Source of the DNA: Morchella semilibera
Lineage: Eukaryota; Ascomycota; Pezizomycetes; Pezizales; Morchellaceae
Assembly (NCBI GenBank): GCA_009192285.1
Contig: WBVU01000019.1
Span: 889,379 to 953,378 of the forward strand
Length of the DNA: 64,000 bases
Reading direction: 5' to 3'
The notes under the pieces were generated by a model, which saw only the letters and a list, made by a program, of their open reading frames with translations, was not told the DNA's origin and searched no databases. Shown one piece after another: positions 25,134 through 35,895 of this stretch. Position 1 is the first letter of the stretch. The number at the start of each line of letters is the position of its first letter. The position numbers and the translations under genes are program-made.

Positions 25134-25435
25134 CAGCGAAAGCTTGCTATAACGGTACCTTCTATAAGGGTAACCTCCCTATCCCTTAAACTGTTACGAA
25201 AGTGCTGACTCACCAAAAAAAATAATTTTTGGTGTGGCTTTACTAACAGCTCTTGTTATCTCTCTTATCAAATAATAGATCTCCAATACAAATCTAATCT
25301 CACTATTATAGGGGGTCAGCATATGACAGCTTAAGAGATAACGGTAGCACTTCTCGGTCCTTTCAGCACCAGCACCTCTAGCTCTTATATAAGGTAATCT
25401 CTCTATAAAGGTACCATTATAGCAAGCTTTCACTG
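25134..25435. mobile_element. Tc1/mariner-type MITE (CAGTG ends), TA target
   Basis: The ends CAGCGAAAGCTTGCTATAAC and its inverted copy (...GTTATAGC-like, closing GCTTTCACTG) are flanked on both sides by TA (25132-25133 and 25436-25437). CAG(T/C)G termini with TA duplication are typical of Tc1/mariner-related elements. The inside has no transposase; it carries a copy of a second MITE family at 25,182-25,338. Confidence 0.7.
25182..25338 (+). mobile_element. TCCCTTAG-type MITE, copy 1 (nested)
   Basis: TA-flanked, with ends TCCCTTAA and TTAAGAGA, sub-terminal GTGCTGACT / GGGGGTCAGCAT, and the internal block GTGTGGCTTTACTAACAG shared with the copies at 26.95 and 43.2 kb. Nested in the CAGTG element. 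Confidence 0.7.
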
Positions 25436-25631
25436 TAATAAGGTTGGCTAACGACGTGTTCTTGTGAAAGAGTTTATTCGCTCACTCGCTGAGCCAGGAC
25501 CGGCAAGCACTTTGATCGCTACTTCGGTCGGTGCCGGTGTTCCGTGGTCCAACTACAACGTCAAGCAAGAGATCAAAGCTTCGGTCAAAGCTTCGGGAAA
25601 GAAGATAGAAGCCCCGGGAAAGAAACTTCAG

Positions 25632-25760
25632 CCTGTCAGTAAAATGCTGACCCCCCCAGAAGAAGCAAGTTTTGTGTGGCCTTGCTAACAGATCCCCTTA
25701 TCAAATAATAGATCCTCCATTCCTCTACTATAGGGGGGTCAGCATCGACAGACTAAGGGA
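25632..25760 (+). mobile_element. TCCCTTAG-type MITE, copy 2 (left end truncated)
   Basis: Starts inside the left terminal repeat (CTGTCAGTAAAATGCTGACC) and ends GACAGACTAAGGGA followed by TA. It lacks about 13 bp of the left end. Confidence 0.75.
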
Positions 25761-26953
25761 TACGCCAAGATAACTTCTTGTTTTATCGAGCTGTGATGAA
25801 AGGTCTAAACGGCGACAAGAAGCCACTCTAAAAGCTTTTGGACCAATTTGAAGAGGCCTGCAAGAAGTCTGGAGGAAAGGACTGTTGGTTGAAAATGATG
25901 GGGTTTCGTTCTTACAGCATTGCTCTTACCGGTTTCAGGAGTTGTATACGGGCGGGACAAACAGAAGGCGTTACTATAGGTTGCCTCTTTTTCTTTTCTT
26001 GTACAATACGATACATTGACTGAGGATGATAGGGGCTTCTCTCACAAACAGAGGAAGGCGTTGTTTTAGGTTGCGTCTTTTTCTTTTGTATAACACGATA
26101 CGTTGATAAACATTGTTCCGCCGGATTCGGATGGATTCATTGTGTTTTCCCTTCTTGGAGGAGTATCGTGAGATTGAAGATTGGAGTAATGTGAAGAAGA
26201 TGAGGTTGAAAGGAGATGCACCGCGTCGGATTGTTGTGACGGCGCCGGGTGATGGTAGCAGTCGAACGATCAGGTTGTTTTCGATGAGGACGAAGCATAT
26301 TTGCGATAAGTATAAAGAAGTTGATGAGGTTGATGAGCGGCAGGTTCAGATATGGAAGCGACGGATGAGAATGATTTAGAAAGGAATATGGAGTGGATTG
26401 ATCAAGGAATGAGGTTTGTTTTTTTACTACATTTTATTTTATTAATATTTTTGATGTTTCTGTTATTTTATTGTTGAGTAAATTTCAGTGACATGAGAGT
26501 TAGTGTCACGTCATGTTCGATCCTAACTCTCCCTCCACCCTCTAACAAGCCAGCCAGCCCTGGTGTCCAGATGAATAAAACACCCAGCTGAGTACATGTC
26601 CAGGACCCCCTCCTCGATGATCAAGGCCAGGCCCGCAACTATGGCGCGGCGACTTAAAGGTGACATGTCGGCACTTCAGCTGGAACAAGCTTGGAATGCC
26701 TTTGAACCAATTAGAGCATTTGTAATCCAGCCAGAAACACGCAACTCTGTAATGAAGGTGTCCCTTGGACGCATGGGACATTTGGCTCAGAATCTCCCCC
26801 ATGCATAAACTTCATAGCGCATTCGGGCGTTTTCTAGAAACGACATGTACTCTGCTTACCAGGGTTCTCCAATGTCTCATGCGTCCAAGGGATAGTACTG
26901 TTCTACTTTACAAGATATCAAAAACCTATGATCTAAAGTCTTTGTCATACCTA

Positions 26954-27118
26954 TCCCTTAGTTTGTCAGTAAAATGCTGACCCCCCAAGAAGAAGCAAAT
27001 TTTGTGTGGCTTTACTAACAGATCCCGTGATATATTTATTTCCCTTATCAAATAATAGATCTTCCATACAAATTTAATTCTTCTGTTATAGGGGGGTCAG
27101 CATTGACAGACTAAGGGA
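26954..27118 (+). mobile_element. TCCCTTAG-type MITE, copy 3 (complete)
   Basis: Ends TCCCTTAGTTTGTCAG and GACAGACTAAGGGA, flanked by TA on both sides. Sub-terminal TGCTGACCCCCC / GGGGGGTCAGCA extend the inverted repeat to about 35 bp. Length 165 bp. This is the best-preserved copy. Confidence 0.85.
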
Positions 27119-27929
27119 TACCTACAATTTGGCTTCATAGAGATTCTTTGATATCCTGTCTGGCCGAAAAGTTATTCGCAATGCCGCAATAGCAATAATT
27201 TGGAATCAACAGCTATGATGTAGCTACATGTAGCTATAGCTACAGTACACTACCGAAACACAGCTGCAGACACTACATGTAGCTAGATCGACAGGCATCA
27301 AGAAACAAGTGCAGTGCTGCAATCAGAAATATTCCGACTAGCTCCTTGATTGAATGGCATGTGACAGACCCTCCTCTGTCGCGGCTGAAAACAACCCTTG
27401 GTGAGACTAACCCTGTTTAACACTAGCGTACCGGTCATGCAGTAGTGCAGTTCGGTGATAGAGTCTCTCTCTCTCTGTATATACAGCCATTCACGAACTG
27501 GGGTTGGGGCTAGCTAGAGGCATACGAGTCTACATGTACTTACTCTAGACATGTAGACTTGTGGACTGCATAGGTGCTTTACTTTATGTATGTACTCTAC
27601 TCTACTAGTACTCTATGAGCACAGTCAATGCGGTGATAGAGTTGGGAATGTCCATGCTATTGAAATTATCAGGTGTCCAATAGTTAGCAACTGATATGTG
27701 TATGGAGTCTAGACAAGTGTAATTCTCGGTTATCGTTGTTATTGCCCCCCCTCCCCCCATTCCCCATACGAACGCCACCCGACGGATAAACATTTGCGCA
27801 CTAACAAATTAGTTGTCACGAGAGCAGGCAGATATTCGCTTTTTAAAAGTTTCCCCCCCCCCTCCTCCAAATTGATGTATGTACTTACGCCCCCCTAACC
27901 AACCAAATGGTTCATGTTATCTTTCTCGA

Positions 27930-28390
27930 TCTAAGCCTCTCTCTCTCTCTCTCTCCCCCCCCCCCCCATTCTTACACATGGCCTAAAGGAGGTATGTAAT
28001 AAAGTGAGTGGCCTTTTTCGTCAGTCGGGTGTGGGTTGGCTAATAGGAAGAATTTAATGCACTTACTCCTGATCGATGGTGACGCTATGACCTTCTGGTA
28101 GCTTCGTCTATCTGCACCATTGGATCGATGGCATGGGGGGATGCGGATACCTACTTGGAATTGGGACGAAAAGGTGGAGAGAAGAGTAGGAGGAGGAGGA
28201 GGAGGAGGAGGGAGGAGGAGGAGTAGAAGATGGAGGAGCAGGAAGGGAGCCTCACGAATAAGTGCCTAAGTGAGTTGCCGACATATACTCGCCTCCTCCT
28301 TCTCCCTCCTCTTCCCCCCCCCCCCCCCCTCTCCAGCCCCCTTCTTCTTCTTCTTCTTCTTCTTCTTCCTCCTCTTCTTCTTTCTTCCTC
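27930..28390. repeat. Microsatellites upstream of the MFS gene
   Basis: (CT)n running into C12 at 27,938-27,967, (GGA)n at 28,189-28,222, C14 at 28,316-28,329 and (TTC)n at 28,343-28,370. They lie 300-700 bp upstream of the transporter start. Confidence 0.85.
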
Positions 28391-28673
28391 ACCTCTCCCT
28401 CTCTCTAGGCTCTCAATCCCCATCACTCGAGCCCCAAGTTATAGTCAAAACACTCAAACACTCGCTCTATCCCTGCACCTCATCTCCGGACATTTCTTTT
28501 TCCACTCCCGTTCGGACAGCCGTCGTAAGACCCGCGGAACCCAAAAAGGGGAGTGAAACAACACAAAATAAAACGTCTTTTTTATACAAAAAAGAAACCA
28601 ACTCTACAAACAACAGACACACAGACACACTCACGCCCTCACACACTCACACGAAAACAGCCAGCACGGCTAG

Positions 28674-30700
28674 ATGCCCAACATCGCGCGTGTACGGGAT
28701 GAGGTCTTTGAGACAACGCCTCTGCTGCTCAATTACAATGTCAGCAACAGCAGCACCAGCTACGTTAATACCCCGTCGGGGACGGGCTGTTGGAGGAGGG
28801 AGACAGAGGAGGATGTCGCGGAGAATCAAGTCGGAATTGAAAACATGACAATGGCAGTAGGAACAGGAGTAGCATCAGTAGCAGCAGACGAAAACTTTCC
28901 GACCGCGCAATTGTGTGTGCTGGGTATGTCTTTCCCTGGTGAATGTCTTTTTCCGGCGGTGGTGGTGTTTGCACAGAATATCACCCGGTCTGGATGTGCA
29001 AGTCAATTTAAATAGAAATATCCTTTTTTGTTTTTTTGTTCTAAGAAATAGAGGCTAACATTGACCCGACGCTCATAGCATTCGTTCGAATCATCGAGCC
29101 CATAACCTTTACATCCGTTCTTCCTTACATCTACAGCCAAACACACCACCTCCTCACCTCACCCAGCTCCCCTCATCCCACCGGCAGTATCGCCGTTTAC
29201 TCCGCGCTCCTCATCTCCTCCTTTGCCTTCAGCGAAACGCTCACCTCCCACCTTTGGGGAAAGCTCTCCGACCGTTATGGTCGCAAACCCATCATCATCA
29301 CCGGTCTCATCGGCTCCGCCGTCTCTCTCATCCTCTACGGCCTCTCCACAAATATCGCCCTCGCAATGACCGCCCGTATTGTCGGCGGTCTCCTCAACGG
29401 AAACGTTGGCGTCCTCCAGACAGCCGTCATGGAGCTGACTGGCGCCCGCGAGGACTGGCGCGCAAAGGGTCAGCTCGCCCTGCCATTTGTCTGGTGCCTG
29501 GGTAGTATCATTGGTCCTGCTATCGGTGGCGGCCTCGCCCCGAGCGGTCACGAGGGCGGAGACGGCGTGGGGCACATGCACCAAGCCGGTGCCGGAATCA
29601 CGCTCCTAAAGAACTTTCCATACCTGTTACCCAACATTGTGTGCGCTGCCGTGGCGCTGTCCGGCATCGTGTTGGGCTGGCTGTGGATGGAGGAAACGAA
29701 CGCAAAGGTTCTCGAGGCCTCAAGGGACGACTACGATAGCGGCCTCGCCCTCGGTCGATACATCCTCGGTTGGCCGCGGTCGGTCCTCGCACGACTCCTC
29801 AAGCTTGCCGACACCGCGCCCCCGCCAGAGGGCGACAGCAGCAAGGAGGCAGAGGCCGACGAGGGCACCGACAGCGCAAGCATCTACGAGTCGAACGCGC
29901 TGACGACCGCCAACCCCTCCTCCTCCACCTCTCTCTATGCCTCGCTCTCTGCCCTCGACTCCTCCAGCACGCTCCAAGCCCCGCTACCCAAGCCCGCCAC
30001 GCCCAAAAAGTCAATCTACACACCCCGCTTCTACTTGCTCATGGGCAGCTTCTTCATCCTGTACTACCACACGACAGCATTCGAGCACCTCCTCGCCATC
30101 TTCCTGCAGTCGTCGCTGCCGCCGCTGATCCCCGGCTTCTCCCGCGACGACGCACCACTCTCTCCCGGCCTCGGCTTCACCACGAACTCCATGGGCGTGC
30201 TTTTCCTAATCCAAGGTATCTTTCAGATGTGCATGCAGTTCCTCGCATTTCCGTTCCTGGCGCGGCGCTGGAGCAACATGACCATCTACCTCGCGACGCT
30301 GTCCCTATACCCGTTCCTCTACACCACCATGCCGCTACTGGTGCTGCTGCGCCCGCAGTCGACTGAGTTTTACGGCTGTCTGGCGGGGCTGCTGGTCGTG
30401 AAGGTGTTGCTAGAGATTACGTGCTACCCAGCGCTGTTTCTGGTGCTTTATGAGGTTGCGGTGGATGGCGAGAACGGCATGGGCGGCGTCTACGGGTTGA
30501 GTGCGGCGGTGGCGGGAGCGGCCAAGGGCGTGGGCCCCGTGCTGACGGGGTTGGTGTGGAAGGCAGGGATGGGGGGCGCGGGCGTGGGCGCGGCGTGGTG
30601 GGCGCTTTCAGCGGTCAGTTTGGTGGGGCTTGGGGGGGCGGTGGGGTTGGTGTTCGGCGGGAGGAAGGGCGAGGGGGAGGGGAAGAGTGGTGAGGAGTAA
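28674..30700 (+). CDS. MFS transporter, DHA1/TetA-like
   Basis: Two exons, 28674-28923 and 29079-30700, split by a 155-nt intron (GTATGTC...CTCATAG); 623 aa. The frame is intact. The first membrane segment is assembled across the intron: AQLCVL/AFVRIIEPITFTSVLPYIY. MFS motif A is seen as GKLSDRYGRKP at about residues 144-154, followed by a second signature, RIVGGLLNGNVGVLQTAVMEL. About twelve membrane segments are visible with a long central loop (about residues 275-395) rich in S, P, E and A. This arrangement fits fungal DHA1 drug:H+ antiporter-like carriers of the YCR023C/ZIFL-like type; the substrate is unknown. The N-terminal 60 residues are polar and cytosolic, and the C-terminus is Gly-rich and basic. 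High GC at third positions supports real coding. Promoter side is dominated by purine/pyrimidine microsatellites. Confidence 0.92.
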
Positions 30701-31367
30701 GAGTAGGTGTATTTAACTGGTGTTTTTTTTATTCTTGTAGATAAAAATGTTTGGAGTTTTCTTTTTCCTTTACTGGCGGGGCTTTTGGGGGGCGGGGGGG
30801 GCGTATTCGTCTTTGTTTGCTTCTTTAATGTCCTGTTAGGGTTGACTCTGTATCTAGGAAATACATATCCATGTAGAGTTTAGGTTTAGGGTACGGTTTT
30901 GCAATTGATGAGATTCAGGTCGATTCGTTCTTATTTACTCTGCTGTGGGTTAGGGTTCTGGCCTGTTGCTTTCCATCCAACGTACGGGTGATGGGACATG
31001 ACGCGACTTGACGGGTAGCAGACGGGCCTGCAGGACTCTTGATTTCGCCTATCGGATAAGTGCTAAATGGTCTGCTGTGCTGTGTGTTTAATCTTTCACT
31101 TCAGTACTATAAGTGCACGCATATATATACCACGCACTCGAGTTCTATATGTAACTATTCCTATTTCCATAGCCACCCAGCGCAGCTAGATATATAGATC
31201 CCAAGGGTCGCTGAGATGATGACAAGAAGATACCACTTAATCCCACGCGGACTTCAACCCTACCATCCGTGGTGCCAGAAACTTATGTAGGTATGCATGC
31301 ACCCGCGAATATGAACAAAATCCCCGGTCAAAGAAATAACGGTGACGGGAAAAAAAAGAAAGATAAT

Positions 31368-31439
31368 TGCTCCAGTAGAGATTTGAACTCCAGATCTTCG
31401 CATTACAAGTGCGACGCCTTACCCCTTGGCCACAAGAGC
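31368..31439 (-). tRNA. tRNA-Thr (UGU)
   Basis: 72 nt on the minus strand, no intron. The acceptor GCTCTTG pairs with CTGGAGC apart from one mismatch. The D arm is GCC/GGC, the anticodon stem TCGCA/TGCGA encloses loop CTTGTAA (anticodon TGT at 31407-31405), and the T arm is TGGAG TTCAAAT CTCTA. A-box TGGCCAAGG and B-box GTTCAAATC are present. The T-stem and acceptor mismatches leave a slight chance that it is a pseudogene. Confidence 0.85.
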
Positions 31440-31759
31440 ATGCAGGTGACAACGGCGTCCTCGCGGCTGTAACAAGGGCTAGCCCGGGAACGGAATAGCT
31501 GTGTCGGTCAAGCAAGACGACGTCTTGAAAAAACGAATCTCTCAACGAGCACCGTTTTCAAACTCGCTGCGGGGTTGGAGACGGGATGAATACATGTAGT
31601 TACCCCCCTAACATGGCCGGTATAAATAACATGCCGTCTCCTACCCCCCGGATTAATTCTTAATCCTCCCGCAGCTCATGTTCACCGGTATAGACTAAAC
31701 TTATAAGCTATATTATAAAACTAACCACCCACAGCTTAATCACAGCTTATCACCCACGT

Positions 31760-31791
31760 CCTCTCTCTCTCTCTCTCAAAAAAAAAAAAAA
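31760..31791 (+). promoter_or_regulatory. CT-repeat and A15 leader
   Basis: A (CT)n tract is followed directly by about fifteen A residues ending at the ATG of the next frame. Pyrimidine-rich promoters and A-rich leaders are common in fungal genes, so this supports the start chosen. Confidence 0.35.
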
Positions 31792-32088
31792 ATGCCATTC
31801 ACCCTCACCTGCAGATGCGCCATAGCGCTCGTGATGCAGCCCACCTACCTGCTCACGTTCGAGCCCGGCTGCGCGCGCTGCGCGGCCTGCGTCTGCGCCC
31901 CGTACGCCGAGCCCCCCGGGGGCGTCGGGGACCCGTGGCTCGAGTACCGCGCCCTTAACGCGGGGTGTAGATACTGCTATCCCGTTGGTGGCGCGGGGAG
32001 GGGGAGGGGTAGGGTGAGGCGCATTCTGGGGAAGCTGGGACTGAAGAGAAGGGGTGGCGGGGTTAGGGCGTTTGTGTATGCCTTCTAG
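31792..32088 (+). CDS. Small cysteine-rich protein
   Basis: 98 aa, single exon, strongly GC-biased at third positions, which argues for a real gene. Cysteines come in clusters: CRC near residue 8, CARCAACVC near residue 26-34 and CRYC near residue 57, followed by a basic Gly/Arg-rich tail (GRGRGRVRR, GLKRRGGG). The C-x2-C-type spacing could bind zinc, but I recognise no family and there is no clear signal peptide. The gene could extend by splicing; no strong donor is seen before the stop. Confidence 0.5.
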   Translation: MPFTLTCRCAIALVMQPTYLLTFEPGCARCAACVCAPYAEPPGGVGDPWLEYRALNAGCRYCYPVGGAGRGRGRVRRILGKLGLKRRGGGVRAFVYAF

Positions 32089-32282
32089 ATCTGATGGGGT
32101 GCGGGGTGGGGGGGAGGGGGTGTATGTACGTTAAGGGGTGCGAGTGGAATTGAACGGGGTTGGTTATGCCTTGGGCTTTTAGGTGTATGTGGGGGTGTGT
32201 GGGGCTCTGGAGGTTCTGTAGCTAGGTCTGGATGTTATCTGATGTTGAGCGAGTCTGGCAGGAATAGACCGAAGAATCCAAA

Positions 32283-32603
32283 TAGTGATGGGCACGAGAC
32301 AAGACAAGACAAGAATTGGACAGGTCTTGTCTTGTCTTATCTAATACTTTCCCACCCTGTTCCCAAAAGTCTTGAGACAATCGCCCAATCTCGAAACCCC
32401 ATTTGTCATGCTAGAAAAGGTGAGAAATATCAAATATATATACGGTGGCGATAACCCTAACCCTGAACTGGAAGTTTGCAATATCACTAGGGCTGGTGGT
32501 GTAAACCCCCCCCAAAAGTCTTGAAACCCTATGACTTGTCTTGTCTTATCCTTCTGCCCCCCTGATCCCGTCTTGTTTACCGAAGGTCTCGTGCCCATCA
32601 CTA
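32283..32603. mobile_element. hAT-like non-autonomous element
   Basis: The terminal inverted repeat TAGTGATGGGCACGAGAC is exact at both ends; TAG..(A/T)TGGGC is the usual hAT-type end. The sub-terminal region carries repeated ACAAG / CTTGT units in inverted arrangement. The interior, about 320 bp in all, has no transposase. It contains AACCCTAACCCT near 32,453. An 8-bp target duplication is not clear. Confidence 0.65.
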
Positions 32604-34490
32604 AATTATTCCAAATACATACCCGATTATAAAGGGTCAGGCAAACATTCCCTGAGGCCTAGCTTTAGAAAGTATAAGCAATAATATGCAAGCCTACCCC
32701 AATCCTCCCCCCCCATTCCGGCACTACAATCCTTTACTGTGAGTTTTAATTGTGTTCAGTGGCTGTCCTCGGTAGGTGGACTCACGAGGCAGGGAAAGAG
32801 CGGCAACTGTAGCAGTCGACCAGTTGGATCACCTCAGATCACTCGGCCCCCCCAACGGGAAGGAAAAAGAAAAAGAAAAAACCTCCTTAACTCTATTAGA
32901 AAAGATTTATCCTCACGTCTATAGCCTAAGGACTGCATGCATGTATGAAGTATAAATAAATAAATAATAAATTCTAAATTATCGCGCGGGGTACAGACAC
33001 ACACGCAAAAAAATGATCTTCGCTTCTATATATGGACAAGCCTATATAGGATCGGAGTGGACTTCTCAATTGCTTCAGGTCACCGGCATGAATTACAAAT
33101 TGTGGGACATGCTGCGGTAAATCAAGCTGTAGGTTTGGCCGGTAGCTTCTCATGGTGGTTATCTTACTTTCTTATGGATAGCCCTTAAAAATCAACCAAA
33201 GGAATCTGAAGGATCACAGAACGCAGGGGATTACATAGCCGTAGTCTTTCAGCGTGAAATTAAACCCTATATACCTTAACAACGCATGTTCGCACCCAAT
33301 CATGCCCAGTTGATTGCGGTCAGCTGTATGTACCGCCGTACGTTAGCCCGCCCGTCATTAGGCCAAGTCGCCGCGGGACGTTTGCCGCTGTATTGACTAG
33401 GGGCGGATCGGCGTGTGGATCTCCTGGATAGGTATTATGATATGATATTATTTATAACTATAGGGGGCTAAGCCAGTCAAGTAGCTATCTGATAGACGGT
33501 CAGTCCGAATTCCAACCCGAAACACTTAAACCCTTTATGACAACGTGATGAATATAACGCTCAATAAGTCTGAGCTGTAGTTTCCAGCATGCGTCATGAC
33601 AGTTTATGGCACTTTTTCAATTCTGTGCGGTTTTTATAGCACGGTTACTAGAAAGGGTTTAAGTGTCTCGTTGCCATTCGGACTGACCGTCTATCAGTAA
33701 CCATCGAGAGCCCTGCTTCAGTGGACGTTTCGTCTTTTTGGGGCCGACTAATAAGTCATTCTATAATACCATGTAATGCTGGAAGACTACCGCATGTCCT
33801 ATTACTAAATCGACCACTTTTAGCCTCTGATGAACAGGAAAGGCGGTCTGTTGCCCTTGGTCGAGTTCTGATTCTCATATATATGTCTCTCGCAGTTTGT
33901 GCATATATTAAATCTGGATTTTGTGACCTATAAATACATTCGGAGGGAAGATTTCACTAGTCATATACATTGCTTCTAATAAATGTTTCGGAGTATTGCC
34001 ATCTCGACCAACCGGGGTGCTGGTGGTCTACTATCACCGCGTTTTCCAGCCATACCTATCGAGTACTAGAGGTATGTTGGTCCCCCGAGAGCGAGGCTGT
34101 CTTTTTATGAGCCGAGTGATTGTACATGACGTGGTTCTCTTTTTAAGAGTAAAGGTTCAGAAACAACGGCCGCGGCACGTAAAGAGCCATGGGGAAGATG
34201 AGGTGTGGACTTATTGCGCACCTATACTCGATATTTTCTAGAATGCACATTTGCGTTCTTTCCTCGAGCGTTCATATAACTTCAGCGAGCTCTCAGCCAG
34301 TTTAGAAAGCCGCCGAATCGCACACACCAAAAAACCTCCCTATGGTCTCTGGTTGATATTATAGTAGCATAAAATAATATTTAATCGTTTCAAATACAAG
34401 TCCATAAGTCCTTTCAAGAATCTTGACGGCTTCAGTCATACATACGTACCTCCAAGCAAAGGGTAACGTAATAGCCAAATTGAAAACAAC
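32604..34490. other. Spacer
   Basis: No supported gene; short unrelated frames only. Holds the 209-bp MITE at 33,489-33,697, listed separately. Confidence 0.5.
33489..33697. mobile_element. Long-TIR MITE, 209 bp
   Basis: The outer arms CTGATAGACGGTCAGTCCGA and the reverse complement at the right end match; the inverted repeat continues with mismatches through ACTTAAACCCTTT / AAAGGGTTTAAGT, about 50 bp per arm. The interior includes CAATAAGTCTGAGCTG and TATAGCACGGTTAC, both found again at 37.9-38.05 kb. Non-coding. Confidence 0.8.
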
Positions 34491-34494
34491 GGAA

Positions 34495-35895
34495 CTAAAG
34501 TCCTTTGATTCCGTGCAATTCACTCTCGGTCTTCTTCCTCTTGATAGGTCTCCCAATTCTCCCTTCCTTCACACTTACCCTACGAGCTGTCTTTTTGGTG
34601 TCCAGTTTCCGCTTCTTGGTTTCCTTGATAATATCCATAAAGGACGCAATTCCTATCTCTGCCGTATTTCCACTATCCTGTAGTCTTTTCTTTACTGCCA
34701 CTTTTTCCTCCAGGATAATACCTTTGGCACCGGGCGGTTGCTTATAGATGCAGGTGTAGGTGTAAGTGCATTTTCCTTTTTTGATTTCTGCATTGGGCTT
34801 GATATTTGGCAACTCCTCACCGTTACCTATAAGCTTAGGGGTATCTTTACTGTTGGTTGACATTTGAATCGTATAGACCGGCACCCGTTTTTTCTTTTCT
34901 TTGCCCCCCTTCGTAACCAGACTTTCCCAGCCACATTCTAGCTCTTGAGCTGTAGAGACCAGGAGCCCCTTCCTTTGGAGTTCACTGTAGATTGGAAGTG
35001 ACAGCAACGTTGAACCCTTGCGATAAACCTTTGTAAACTGCCCATTGTAGTATCGGGTAACGCTTGGCGAGAATTCAAAAGCGTTTTTACTTGCCTTTCC
35101 CGCCGGAACCCTCCGACAATATTCCCGCGACTTGGCTATCTGAAAAAACGTTCTGATAGCTTTGAAAAGGCGGGCTCTTTCCTCCGAGCTGTTGAAAACG
35201 TCACTTGTTGCGGTTTCGGGGTGTACCCTGGCAAGATGCAGTATTTCTACAGCGTGCGAGGTACCAATGCCATTCCAGATATTGTTTTTGCTCGAGTCGG
35301 TCATTTCTTTGTAAATTCCAATCTTTCGGTTGGGAGAGGAGAGGATATGTTGGAAGCTTTCAAGTTTTTCCTCGTAGAGATCAGGTTCTCTGATAGGACA
35401 GGGTGCTAGCTTTGGGTCGTACCAGGGGATGGTGCCGCCAAGCGTGTCAATGGCTGTAAATGTCATAAGGCGGTTCCTAGAATTAATTGGTTAGATTTAA
35501 GGGTTAATATCTTCGGAAGGAATATCGTACCGATCAACAAATATAATGGTCATTTCCTCTCCAACAATTGCTGCAAAAATAGTTGTTTTGAACTCCGCTT
35601 TTGCACTCTTATCATCCCATGCATGAACCATAGACTTATATTCTTTAGTGGTTGCGGGAAGGGCATGCCCATGCAAAGCAAACTGCACTCTCAACCAAAT
35701 ACCACCACAGAGCGGAATACCTAAAGCCTTCCCCCAGTGCTCCACCATACCTCCAGAAAACTCAAAAGATCTGGTCCTCGAATCCTCAATAAGTTCAGGG
35801 TTAATCAGTGTTTTATTATCTGATCTAAACCACCTTGGATGTAGTTCAAGCTTATAGATTCCGGCAGGCACCTGTGCCTCGATCATCCTTTTCAT
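34495..35895 (-). CDS. Unknown basic protein with nuclear-targeting tail
   Basis: Two exons, 35895-35531 and 35476-34495, joined through a 54-nt intron (GTACGATATT...TTCTAG, CTAACC branch) to 448 aa in frame. I recognise no family. The N-terminal half is mixed hydrophobic and polar (GIYKLELHPRWF, GGIWLRVQFALHG, FKTTIFAAIVGEEMTIIFVD) and could be a compact beta-rich domain. The C-terminus is lysine-rich, with KETKKRKLDTKKTARR and GRIGRPIKRKK. The first looks like a bipartite nuclear localisation signal and the second like an AT-hook core (GRP flanked by basic residues). A nuclear or DNA-associated role is inference. The frame stays open upstream of the chosen ATG for about 70 nt without another ATG, so an additional 5' exon is possible (acceptor-like GGATATAG near 35,945). 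Confidence 0.6.

Larger units (their letters stand above)
24432..28180. other. Spacer with nested MITEs and gene debris
   Basis: Apart from the MITEs listed separately, I see fragments that may be remnants of a gene between 25,040 and 26,400. One is an 88-codon frame at 26,113-26,376 containing EEYREIEDWSNVKKMRLKGD and EVDEVDER; a +1 frame overlap then continues MEATDENDLERNMEWIDQ up to a GTTTGT donor-like site. A direct repeat of about 55 bp (25,961-26,019 and 26,050-26,106, AGGTTGC.TCTTTTTCTTTT) lies just before it. Family unknown. An inverted repeat with arms at 26,761-26,783 and 26,871-26,892 (TCCCTTGGACGCATG) is present. Confidence 0.4.

Noticed and set aside
28151-28848. Frames of 91-192 codons rich in R/G/E or P/L/F upstream of the MFS gene
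   Set aside because: Products of GGA/TTC microsatellites and of the transporter's first exon read in another frame.
29159-30366. Several 64-198 codon frames on both strands within the MFS gene
   Set aside because: Shadow frames of a GC-rich true coding exon.
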